From: Methylomarinum sp. Ch1-1
GTDB taxonomy: Bacteria; Pseudomonadota; Gammaproteobacteria; Methylococcales; Methylomonadaceae
NCBI RefSeq assembly: GCF_030717995.2
Contig: NZ_CP157743.1
Location: 3,622,501-3,686,500, forward strand
Length of the DNA stretch: 64,000 bases
Direction: 5' to 3'
A program made the translations under genes and the position numbers. The notes under the pieces were generated by a model. It saw only the letters and a list, made by a program, of their open reading frames with translations, had not been told where the DNA came from and ran no database searches. Within the stretch, counting starts at the first letter, position 1. Every line of letters starts with the position of its first letter. Of the stretch, positions 30,069 through 38,126 are shown piece after piece.

Positions 30069-31877
30069 CTACTGTCCACGCATAAAAAACTTATCCAGGT
30101 CGGCATGACTCAATGCAACCCAAGTGGGGCGGCCATGATTGCACTGCCCGATTCTTTCCGTTTGTTCCATCTCTCTCAACAATGCATTCATCTCATCTAT
30201 CGTCAATTTTCTCCGCGCCCTAACCGAACCATGACAGGCCATCGTCGCCAAAATTTCATTCGATTTCTCTTCCACTCTTCGGCTCATGCCGTTGGTGAGG
30301 ATATCGGCCAGGATATCCCGGACCAGGCTATCCATATCGGCCTTGCCCAAAATCGCAGGCGTTGCGCGCAAGACCAGGGTTTCTGGCCCCGAACGATTGA
30401 TTTCAAAGCCTAACGAAGCAAAAAAGCCCTGCTCCTGCTCCGCCAAATCGGCTTCCGCCGTCGACACCTGAATTTTAAGAGGCAACAATAACGGTTGGGT
30501 CGGCACATCGCCCTGATGGTATTGTTTTTTAAGACGCTCATAAGTGACCCGCTCATGAGCCGCATGAGCGTCGACCAAGATGACGCCATTGGGGGTTTCG
30601 GAGAGAATATAAATGCTATGAATATGGGCGACGGCAAATCCTAATGGCGGTATCTGTTGTCTATGCGCAGACTGTACCGGCGCCGGTTCGACAATGGCGG
30701 GTTCTGTCTGTGGATATAACGAGGCATAAGCCTTGATTTCCTCTTCCACCGACAGCGGCAGATTCGATTGTTGCGGAGGACGCGGATCATGGGTTCGACT
30801 CCGAACCGCCGTTTGCGCTTCGGCCTGTGGCGGCGCAAATGCCTCAACCTCTAAGACCTCGGCTTGAGCGGGCTCGGGCCTTTGCTCGGCCAACGAACGA
30901 TGCAAGGCGCTGAACAGAAAATCATGAACCAAGCGGCCTTCGCGAAAACGCACCTCCAGTTTAGCCGGATGTGCGTTAACGTCGACCAGTTTAGGGTCCA
31001 AGGCCAAATACAGCACAAACACCGGGTGCCGGCCGTGGTACAACACATCCTGATAAGCTTGTTTGACCGCATGCGAAACCAAACGATCCTTGATCAATCG
31101 AGCATTGACATAAAAAAACTGCATATCCGGCTGACTGCGCGAAAAGGTCGGCAAACCCACCCAGCCAGTCAAATGCAGGCCTGATGAGGCGAAATCGATT
31201 CTGACTGCGTTTTCGATAAAGGCCGAACCACAGATCTTGGCTATGCGCTTTTCCTGTTCCGCCGGCGAACTAGCCGGTTTCAGATTCACGATTTCGCGCT
31301 GATTATGAGTCAGCACGAAACCGATATCAAAATGACTTAACGCCATCTTTTTGATCAGGTTTTCTATATGAGAAAACTCGGTTTTCTCGCTTTTCAGGAA
31401 TTTGCGCCTAGCCGGGGTATTGTAAAACAGATCGCGCACTTCGATCGTCGTGCCCTGCGGATGTGGATCGGGTTGCGGGTCGAAGTCTTTTTCCGTGCCA
31501 TCGGCGCCGACCTTCCAGGCGCACTCTGCGTTCTCGGTCCGTGAGATCAAGGTCAACCTTGCCACCGAGCTGATGCTAGGCAAGGCTTCGCCACGAAACC
31601 CCATGCTGGCGACCTGTTCCAAGTCCTTCAAACTACTGATCTTACTGGTCGCATGTCGTGACAGCGCCAAACCCAAATCCTCATTGATAATGCCGCAGCC
31701 ATTATCGCGTATTCTGATCAAACGAGCGCCGCCCTGCTCGATATCGATTTGGATTTGCGTGGCGCCGGCGTCGAAACAGTTTTCCACCAATTCCTTGACC
31801 ACCGAAGCGGGTCTTTCCACCACTTCGCCAGCCGCAATCTGATTGACTAATTGAGTCGGTAAGGAATGTATGCGCAT
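30069..31877 (-). CDS. mutL: DNA mismatch repair protein MutL, endonuclease-type
   Basis: The 602-aa protein has an N-terminal GHKL ATPase domain with ELVENCFDAGA, DNGCGI and GFRGEALPSISSV, a Pro/Gln-rich linker at about 350-420 and a C-terminal dimerisation domain. The C-domain carries DAHAAHERVTYE (matching the DQHAx2Ex4E endonuclease motif), ACHGSVRARRKL and CNHGRPT, so strand nicking by MutL, as in Pseudomonas, is expected and a MutH would not be required. The last is inference. Confidence 0.96.
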   Translation of the reverse strand: MRIHSLPTQLVNQIAAGEVVERPASVVKELVENCFDAGATQIQIDIEQGGARLIRIRDNGCGIINEDLGLALSRHATSKISSLKDLEQVASMGFRGEALPSISSVARLTLISRTENAECAWKVGADGTEKDFDPQPDPHPQGTTIEVRDLFYNTPARRKFLKSEKTEFSHIENLIKKMALSHFDIGFVLTHNQREIVNLKPASSPAEQEKRIAKICGSAFIENAVRIDFASSGLHLTGWVGLPTFSRSQPDMQFFYVNARLIKDRLVSHAVKQAYQDVLYHGRHPVFVLYLALDPKLVDVNAHPAKLEVRFREGRLVHDFLFSALHRSLAEQRPEPAQAEVLEVEAFAPPQAEAQTAVRSRTHDPRPPQQSNLPLSVEEEIKAYASLYPQTEPAIVEPAPVQSAHRQQIPPLGFAVAHIHSIYILSETPNGVILVDAHAAHERVTYERLKKQYHQGDVPTQPLLLPLKIQVSTAEADLAEQEQGFFASLGFEINRSGPETLVLRATPAILGKADMDSLVRDILADILTNGMSRRVEEKSNEILATMACHGSVRARRKLTIDEMNALLREMEQTERIGQCNHGRPTWVALSHADLDKFFMRGQ

Positions 31878-31954
31878 GAAACAGCCAAAAGGCCCTATTC
31901 TACTGAACGGCGAAGCAACTGAAAACCTTACCGGGCAAAACCCTTGAAAAAGAA

Positions 31955-33295
31955 CTAACTATCGGCCGGAATTTTCAACACCTGGCCTATGCGAATCACA
32001 TTATTGCCCAATGCATTCGCCGCCTTCAGGGAACGCATGCTGACGCCATAACGCTGGGCGATGCCTGACAGCGTTTCACCGCGGGTAATGACATGCTTGG
32101 CCTGACGACCGGCAGAGACCGATGCCATCAAGGTGTCGGCCGGCGCATAATCTTTGAAATAACTGAGGATTCCGTTAAAGATCGCTTGCGCCATTTTCTG
32201 CTGATGAGTCCGACTGCGCAGTTTTCTCTCTTCGGTCGGATTGGAAATAAAGGCGGTCTCCACCAAAATCGACGGAATATCGGGGGACTTCAGCACCATG
32301 AAGCCGGCTTTTTGCACGGTGTTTTTATGCAGATGACCTATGCGCTTGAAATTGTTCAATACATTGGCGCCGACTTTACGACTGGCTTCCTTGGTCGCCG
32401 TCTGCGACAAATCCAACAACACCGAAGCCAGCATTTCGTCTTTATCGTCGAGACTGACCCCACCGGCCAGCTCCAAATCGGCGGAATTCTCATGATAGGC
32501 CAACCAACGCGCCGCTTCACTAGAGGCGCCGCGCCTGGATAAGGTAAAGACCGAAGCCCCTTTAACCCTGGAACTCTTGAAGGCGTCGGCGTGTATTGAT
32601 ACAAAAAGATCGGCTCGGGCCTGACGGGCGATTTCCATCCGCTTCCTCAGTTTGATGTAATAATCGCCTTTGCGCACCATCACCGCCTTCATGCCGGGCT
32701 GACGATCGATTAACTCAGCCAGCTTTTGCGCTATCGAAAAAACGACCTTCTTTTCCTGTGTGCCTCTTGGGCCATGGGCGCCTGGATCCTCACCACCATG
32801 ACCGGCATCGACGGCGACGATAATATCCCGGGCTTTGTTTTTTACCGTTTTGATGGCGGCGTTTCTCTGTCCCCCATTAGCGACGACCGCCTGATTGCCT
32901 TTGGGAAATAAATCGATCACCAGGCGATTGCCGTATTTATGACTGGGCTTCAAGGCAAAGCTTTTGGTCGTGACATCGCCATTCAAGTCAAGTACGACCC
33001 TTAAATCGGTTTTATTCCTAACCCCGGCGCGCACCTTGGTAAACAACGGATGGTCATGCGGAGGCTGTTGCAAGGGCTGATTCAGTTTGGCATTGCTGAT
33101 ATCGATCACCAGCCGTGACGGATTATGCAGCGGAAATATCGTGTGCATTGGGGCTTGCGACACATCGAACACCAAACGGGTATGATCCGGCGCGGTCCAG
33201 AGACGTAACGAATCGACTTTAATCTGTTCTGCTCCCCAGGCCACCGACATCGCCAGTAACAGAGAAAATGCAAAAAATAACCGGAATCGAATCAT
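31955..33295 (-). CDS. amiB: N-acetylmuramoyl-L-alanine amidase with AMIN and LysM domains
   Basis: The 446-aa protein has a signal peptide (about 1-21), an AMIN domain that targets the septum (about 25-125), an Amidase_3 zinc domain with VAVDAGHGGEDPGA, VSIHADAF and VETAFISNP, and a C-terminal LysM repeat (VITRGETLSGIAQRYGVS). It hydrolyses peptidoglycan stem peptides for daughter-cell separation. The gene symbol follows the conserved location tsaE-amiB-mutL; the AmiB versus AmiC name is partly convention. Confidence 0.93.
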   Translation of the reverse strand: MIRFRLFFAFSLLLAMSVAWGAEQIKVDSLRLWTAPDHTRLVFDVSQAPMHTIFPLHNPSRLVIDISNAKLNQPLQQPPHDHPLFTKVRAGVRNKTDLRVVLDLNGDVTTKSFALKPSHKYGNRLVIDLFPKGNQAVVANGGQRNAAIKTVKNKARDIIVAVDAGHGGEDPGAHGPRGTQEKKVVFSIAQKLAELIDRQPGMKAVMVRKGDYYIKLRKRMEIARQARADLFVSIHADAFKSSRVKGASVFTLSRRGASSEAARWLAYHENSADLELAGGVSLDDKDEMLASVLLDLSQTATKEASRKVGANVLNNFKRIGHLHKNTVQKAGFMVLKSPDIPSILVETAFISNPTEERKLRSRTHQQKMAQAIFNGILSYFKDYAPADTLMASVSAGRQAKHVITRGETLSGIAQRYGVSMRSLKAANALGNNVIRIGQVLKIPADS

Positions 33296-33328
33296 GACTG
33301 AACAACCAAAGCAACATTTTTGTTTAAA

Positions 33329-33796
33329 TTATAACAGTATGTCCTTGTTTTTCCAGTTCAGAATAACATTTTTCATCAGTCGCTCGGACAAGCCCTTGAT
33401 TTCCATCACCCGCCCCTGACCGGCAACTTGCAAAGTCAGCTCAATATCTGCCGGCGGCAAAAAGCCTACGCCCATTTCCGGCCACTCGATAAAACAGATT
33501 CCCTGTTGCATATAATCCCTGATCCCGATCCACTCCAATTCCTCTGGGTCTTTTATGCGGTAAAGATCAAAATGAAACAGCGCCCGACCATTTAAGCAGT
33601 ATTCCTCCACCAAGGTATAAGTCGGACTTTTGACCGCCCCGCGATGCCCTGCAGCCCTCAACACACCACGCACCAAGGTGGTTTTACCGGCGCCTAGATC
33701 ACCCCGTAGGAATATCAGGCAGCGCTCGGGCAGCATCCGCCATAATTGGGCGCCAAATTGTTCGGTATCTTCGGTTGTCTCTAACGTTATCTTCAT
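33329..33796 (-). CDS. tsaE: tRNA threonylcarbamoyladenosine biosynthesis ATPase TsaE
   Basis: TsaE works with TsaB and TsaD in t6A synthesis on ANN-decoding tRNAs. The 155-aa protein has P-loop GDLGAGKTT, SPTYTLVEEY and the conserved FHFDLYRIKDPEELEWIGIRDY and FIEWPEMG motifs. The start ATG is at 33796. It is followed by the amidase after 33 bp. Confidence 0.95.
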   Translation of the reverse strand: MKITLETTEDTEQFGAQLWRMLPERCLIFLRGDLGAGKTTLVRGVLRAAGHRGAVKSPTYTLVEEYCLNGRALFHFDLYRIKDPEELEWIGIRDYMQQGICFIEWPEMGVGFLPPADIELTLQVAGQGRVMEIKGLSERLMKNVILNWKNKDILL

Positions 33797-33837
33797 TAAT
33801 TGTAATTATTCAACGTAGTATTATCAAAGGGAATCGA

Positions 33838-33890
33838 TTATTGATTTATCGGGCTGTCTGCAACAGGCAGATTTTTGCTGAAAAATCGGC
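33838..33890 (+). repeat. Repeat E, copy 1
   Basis: TTGATTTATCGGGCTGTCTG followed by CAACAGGCAGATTTT recurs in inverted form at 45308-45360, with C/A and A/G substitutions. Internal CTGTCTG and CAGGCAG can pair. Confidence 0.6.
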
Positions 33891-33943
33891 ATTTTCATCC
33901 TCCCTGGCGATCAGATTCCTCGCTCAAGCCTACCTGGACGTAT

Positions 33944-34013
33944 TCACCCAGCACCTAAATTCCATAGGCTAATGGCTGCGATAAATCATCTTCGTTTATT
34001 TAGTGCTGGGTGA
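33944..34013 (+). repeat. Element B, standalone copy
   Basis: TTCACCCAGCACCTAAAT and ATTTAGTGCTGGGTGAA form terminal inverted repeats with one bulged base. Here no repeat A sequence flanks it, so it shows the element's limits independent of the nested copies. Confidence 0.75.
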
Positions 34014-34158
34014 ACGCGTCCCGAGAAATCAATGACCGACTGCCTAACCCTGAAAGATACTGAATACACCATTAATTCAACCTCAGTTCGGGATAAAATA
34101 ATCATATATTCCAAAGAGTTAAGACAGTATCAGGCTGGCTTCTTAACCCGAACTCAGG

Positions 34159-35622
34159 TTAATTTAACACCGTTCGGATATGCGCCAGCAAATCGCTAGC
34201 CAATAAACCTCTTTCGCCCCCATTAGCGGCGGCGATATCGGCCGCCTGGCCATGGGCATGGACGGCCAACCTCGTGGCCATGGCCATCGCCATTCCCTGA
34301 GCGAGCAGGCCACCAATCAAGCCGGACAACACATCCCCCATTCCTCCCGAAGCCATGCCCGGATTGCCGGTGGTCGACAGATAAATATCTTGGCTGTCCT
34401 TGACCAGGGTTCCCGCCCCTTTCAATAAGGCGACCCCGCCATAGCGTCGCTGCAATTCCGTCACCGCGGCAAAACGGTCGGCGGCGATTTCGGCGCTTGA
34501 ACAGCCGAGTAAGCGGCTCGCCTCACCAGGATGCGGGGTGATCACGCGATTATGTTTCAAAGCCGGCTGTTTGGCCAACAGATTGAGCGCATCGGCATCG
34601 GCCACGCACAACACGTCTTCAGCCATGGCCCGGGAAAAAAGCGCCTGAGCCCAGGAACTCTGCCCCAAACCGGGTCCGATGACGACCACATTCGCTTTGT
34701 CCAGCAAGGCATTTAATTGCTCCACCGTTTCGACGGCATGACTCATGATTTCCGGTCGACCGATATTGATCGCATGACTGTGATCGGCGCGGGTGGCGAC
34801 ACTGACCAAACCGGCCCCACTCCGCAGCGCAGCCTCCGCCGCCATTCTGATCGCCCCGCTATAACCGCAATCGCCGCCAACCAGCAACACATGGCCGTAA
34901 TGTCCCTTATGCGCGCAACGATTACGCCGCGGCAACACCGGTTTGCGTATCAGCTTCGCGGCATGCGCCTGGGTCGCCGCGACATCCGCCGGAACCAACA
35001 GACTGGAATACACCAGTTCACCGCGATACTCGTTCGCCTCCCCGGTAAAGAGCCCCCGTTTCAGGGCGATGAAGGAAACCGTGCAATCCGCCTTCACCGC
35101 GCAACCCATCACCTGCCCACTGTCGGCATTTAGGCCTGACGGAATATCGACGGCGATGACCGGCCAATCGCAAGCATTGATCGCCTGTATCGCTTCGGCA
35201 AATGCGCCGACGACTTCGCGATCCAGGCCGGTACCCAATAAGGCATCGACGACGACGCACGGTTCCGCCAGAGTCTGCGCTCGCAAGGAATCGATAGGGC
35301 CGCCGTTCTGAAGATAATCCCGACACGCGGTCAAGGCGTCGCCGCGCAGCTTGTCGATCCCTGTCAAAGAAACCAGCTCAATCTGGCAGCCGGCGGCTAA
35401 CGCGAGCCTGGCAAGCACATAGCCGTCACCGCCGTTGTTGCCGCCGCCGCAAAAGACCACCAGCTTGTTAAGTTCCGGCCAACGCAAACGGATTTGCTCG
35501 AATACCGCGCCCGCGGCCTTAGCCATCAAGCCGATGCCTGGAATGCCTTTTTCTTCGATGGCGATACGATCCATTTCACGAACCTGAGCCGCCGTATATA
35601 AGTTTTCCGGTAGTGCTTGCAT
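34159..35622 (-). CDS. nnrD: Bifunctional NAD(P)H-hydrate epimerase/dehydratase
   Basis: This 487-aa fusion repairs hydrated NAD(P)H. The N-terminal epimerase domain (NnrE/YjeF_N, about 1-215) contains FCGGGNNGGDGYVLARLA and VDALLGTGLDR; the C-terminal ATP/ADP-dependent dehydratase domain (NnrD/carbohydrate kinase fold) has GDCGYSGAIRMA, VITPHPGEASRLLG and NPGMASGGMGDVLSGLIG. ATG at 35622. It starts the conserved nnrD-tsaE-ami-mutL-miaA-hfq series. Confidence 0.96.
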   Translation of the reverse strand: MQALPENLYTAAQVREMDRIAIEEKGIPGIGLMAKAAGAVFEQIRLRWPELNKLVVFCGGGNNGGDGYVLARLALAAGCQIELVSLTGIDKLRGDALTACRDYLQNGGPIDSLRAQTLAEPCVVVDALLGTGLDREVVGAFAEAIQAINACDWPVIAVDIPSGLNADSGQVMGCAVKADCTVSFIALKRGLFTGEANEYRGELVYSSLLVPADVAATQAHAAKLIRKPVLPRRNRCAHKGHYGHVLLVGGDCGYSGAIRMAAEAALRSGAGLVSVATRADHSHAINIGRPEIMSHAVETVEQLNALLDKANVVVIGPGLGQSSWAQALFSRAMAEDVLCVADADALNLLAKQPALKHNRVITPHPGEASRLLGCSSAEIAADRFAAVTELQRRYGGVALLKGAGTLVKDSQDIYLSTTGNPGMASGGMGDVLSGLIGGLLAQGMAMAMATRLAVHAHGQAADIAAANGGERGLLASDLLAHIRTVLN

Positions 35623-35738
35623 GATCCAATCGGTTGTTTATAAAGCCCAACAGCGCAATGCCAAAGCGCATCGCGAAAGGTGCTTAATTTAAAGTTCAGG
35701 GTAACTGCTCGCCCCACTTATCGAACGCGGCAGGGCAT

Positions 35739-35806
35739 GTAGGGTGGATAAGCCTGAAGGGCGCATCCACCAAAGATGCCGACCCGGTGGATGCGCTCCG
35801 CTTATC
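35739..35806. repeat. Repeat C inverted pair, interrupted by the group II intron
   Basis: GTAGGGTGGATAAG...GCGCATCCACC (35735-35768 area) and GGTGGATGCGCTCCGCTTATC (35786-35806) are inverted copies of one palindromic unit. The second stops exactly at the intron boundary and its missing end, CACCCTAC, resumes at 37844. An uninterrupted unit lies at 45216-45244. Confidence 0.8.
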
Positions 35807-35843
35807 ATCGGGTCAGAGGGAGCCGCAGCTCCCGTCTGCCCAC

Positions 35844-35874
35844 AGAACCGTGCGTACGGGTCCGTACACGGCTC
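35844..35874 (-). ncRNA. Group II intron domain V
   Basis: On the minus strand GAGCCGTGTACGGACCC and GTACGCACGGTTC form the typical domain V hairpin with a GAGCCGT...ACGGTTC base and central catalytic-triad-like pairs. Domain VI would be the following GGGAGCTGCGGCTCCC stem. Confidence 0.8.
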
Positions 35875-35875
35875 C

Positions 35876-37186
35876 TCACGTAAGACGAATCCATTGAGAT
35901 ACCTCAAACCAATGCGCTAACTGTCGGTCGGATCGTATTTCCTGTCCCATCAGGTTGATAAACCAACTGTTCGGATAGGCTCTCGTCACCGCTCGGGTTG
36001 CGGAAAGCGCCCACCGTTTCTTGTTGGAAAAGACCGTCTGGGCGGCTTGCTTTCGCGGTACGCCCCGTTTGACCAGGTTTCGATACAGATGCTGTTTCCG
36101 CTTCTGCTGACTCACCAGCCTCGCTCGTAATCGTCGCCGGATATGGGCTTCGATTTTCCTCAGCTGGGACGGGTATTGGGTCAAGCTGTAGTAGTTGGCC
36201 CAGCCCACGTACCACTGATTAAGGTCGGCCAGGGTGTGATTCAGCGTCTGATGGGTGCCTCGCGGCGTTAAGGCTTTGACTTTACTCATGGCCGTTTGCA
36301 GGGCTTTGTGCGCAATCGCCACCGTCCGTCGACCACGGTAAAGCCTAAGAACTTTACCGCATCGGATTTAGCCACTTGGCTTTTCTCCCGGTTCACCTTC
36401 AGTTTCAGCTTGTTTTCGATGAATTGGCTGACTTTCTCCATCACTCGCTCCGCCGCCTTTTGCGACCCAACGAAAATGTTGCAGTCATCGGCAAACCGAC
36501 AAAATTCCAGTCCGCGCTTTTCCAATTCCTGATCCAGTTCGTCCAGAACAATGTTGCTCAGCAAGGGCTTAACGGTCCGCCCTGCATCGCACCTTCCTTG
36601 CTGGGGTTGACGACGCCGTTGATCATCACGCCACTGCGCAGCATCATGCCGATCAAGCGCAAGATGCGTTTGTCGGCGATCCGTTGCCCCATCCGGCCAA
36701 TCAGCCGGTCGTGGTGAATACGATCGAAGAACTTCGATAAGTCGATGTCCACCACATAGGGTTTACCGCTTTCCACGATCCGTTGCGCCGCTTGCACCGC
36801 TTGGTGTTGACTCCGTCCCGGACGAAAGCCATAGCTGTGCCCTGAAAATGCGGATCAAAGATCGGTTCCAGCAACAATTTCAGGGTCGTCTGTACCACAC
36901 GATCCCGCACCGTCGGTATGCCGAGCAGACGTACGCCCTTGCCGCCAGGCTTAGGTATTTCCACTCGGCGAACCGGCGAGGGTTGGTAAGTCCAATCCTG
37001 CAATTCCTGTTGCAGACGACTTAGCTCTTCGTCTAAACGGGCTTCAAAGTCGGCTATCGTGACCCCGTCAATGCCGGGTTTGCCTTTGTTCTTCTTCACC
37101 TGTTCAAATCCCGCACTCAAATACAACGTTGAGCACAGTTGGTCAAAGAGTCTTGGTTCCTCAATCAATCGGTCATGTTCGTTCAT
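35876..37186 (-). pseudogene. ltrA: Intron-encoded reverse transcriptase/maturase, three frameshifts
   Basis: Reading from the ATG at 37186 (MNEHDRLIEEPRL) gives reverse-transcriptase blocks in order across three frame changes. The first frame runs to about 36850 (PIFDPHF); the second resumes at GHSYGFRPGRSQHQA and holds YVVDIDLSKFFDRIHHD and MQGGPLSP to about 36565; the third holds LLSNIVLDELDQELEKRG and CRFADDCNIFVGS (FADD in place of YADD) to about 36320; the fourth holds the maturase X domain, WYVGWANYYSLTQYPSQLRK, to 35876. Each break can be repaired by a single-base indel. Family: bacterial group II intron RT. Sequencing error is a possible alternative. Confidence 0.88.
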
Positions 37187-37992
37187 TTCACTTTTTTCTC
37201 TCTCTTGCAATGGCCTTTCTTCAATCTCGCGCAATCGATTCGTTCACTGTTTACGACGCGAATAGTCGATTGCTCCTGTCAGGCTGATCTCAGACCCTCA
37301 GTTTATAATCAACGGCCATGGCCGCTTACGTGTTCCACCCTTCACCTCCAACTTCCTGTCACTGGTTCGATGTTTTTCCCTCAGCTATGTCACCATAACC
37401 TCATCGGCATCGAACTTTACGATTACTACGGCTTCATCTGCAGACCCTCGGTTCATCACGTCAGCATTACTGCTGCGCTTAGGGCTTAAGGTGTCGCAGT
37501 TACACCGACCCGAAGCCGACGGCCCTTCACTGGGTAAGATAGTCAACTTTATCTCGGTCCACCTACCTTCAATACAACAGCAAGTTACGGTGAGAATATC
37601 GGACTTCGGTGGACGCGGGCACCTCATCCTCTTGCTGCCGCCTTACGAAGGTTCACTCTCGTTTAGGTGACCGATTCGGCTAGAGCTTCTTTCAGATTCC
37701 GCATTGGCTCTCGGTAACCGTGCTTCCCTGTTGGGTAGCTACCGGGAGTTTCTTTGGACACCCTTGCTTTCGCCTACTTCTTCCCTTCTCACAGGGCAAA
37801 GGCTGGACTTTCACCAGCTAGCTGACTACCATGCCAGTCACACCACCCTACAAATGGGGGTGAGTAGTTACAGTTCAGGATAAAAATCCCCCAACTCTGA
37901 GCCGGCCGGGGTTTGCAACCCCGTCCTGAATCTTTTTAACCTAAATAAAAATAATTTACCACGATTTCGGCGGAATAGGGTTGTTTTGGCGA

Positions 37993-38025
37993 TAAAAAAA
38001 AGGCAGGTGCAACAGCGCCTGCCTT
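37993..38025 (-). terminator. Rho-independent terminator of the glutamate dehydrogenase gene
   Basis: On the minus strand AAGGCAGGCGC, loop TGTT, GCACCTGCCTT is followed by a run of T (seven A on the plus strand at 37994-38000). It lies about 100 bp past the stop codon. Confidence 0.85.
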
Positions 38026-38126
38026 ACAGAATATCTTCAAAGAGGAGTATGTCCGAACTGTCAGTTAAACATTCGATAACATGGGTTTCATTATAATGAG
38101 ACGCACTCCCGCCATCTTGACCTATA

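Larger units (their letters stand above)
33797..34158. other. Intergenic region with three palindromic repeats
   Basis: This 362-bp gap between tsaE and nnrD contains repeat E (33838-33890), a standalone element B (33944-34013) and an inverted repeat in which AACCTCAGTTCGGG near 34079 pairs with CCCGAACTCAGGTT at 34147-34160. No gene is seen. tsaE and nnrD are co-oriented and adjacent in most relatives, so the repeats have probably separated an operon. Confidence 0.65.
35807..37843 (-). mobile_element. Group II intron (2037 nt) inserted in repeat C
   Basis: The boundaries come from the empty site: joining 35806 to 37844 restores CTTATCCACCCTAC, as found uninterrupted at 45231-45244. On the minus strand the element starts GTGTGACTGG (GUGYG consensus), has the expected long structured 5' region, an encoded reverse transcriptase, domain V near 35844-35874, and ends ACCCGAT (an AY end). 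The reverse transcriptase lacks a C-terminal endonuclease domain and the target is a stem-loop, both features of the group IIC class; the class assignment is inference. The encoded protein is frameshifted three times, so this copy should be immobile. Confidence 0.88.

Noticed and set aside
37908-37924. Hairpin CGGGGTTTGCAACCCCG near the intron flank as a terminator
   Set aside because: No T-run on either strand; the better terminator for the dehydrogenase gene is at 37993-38025.
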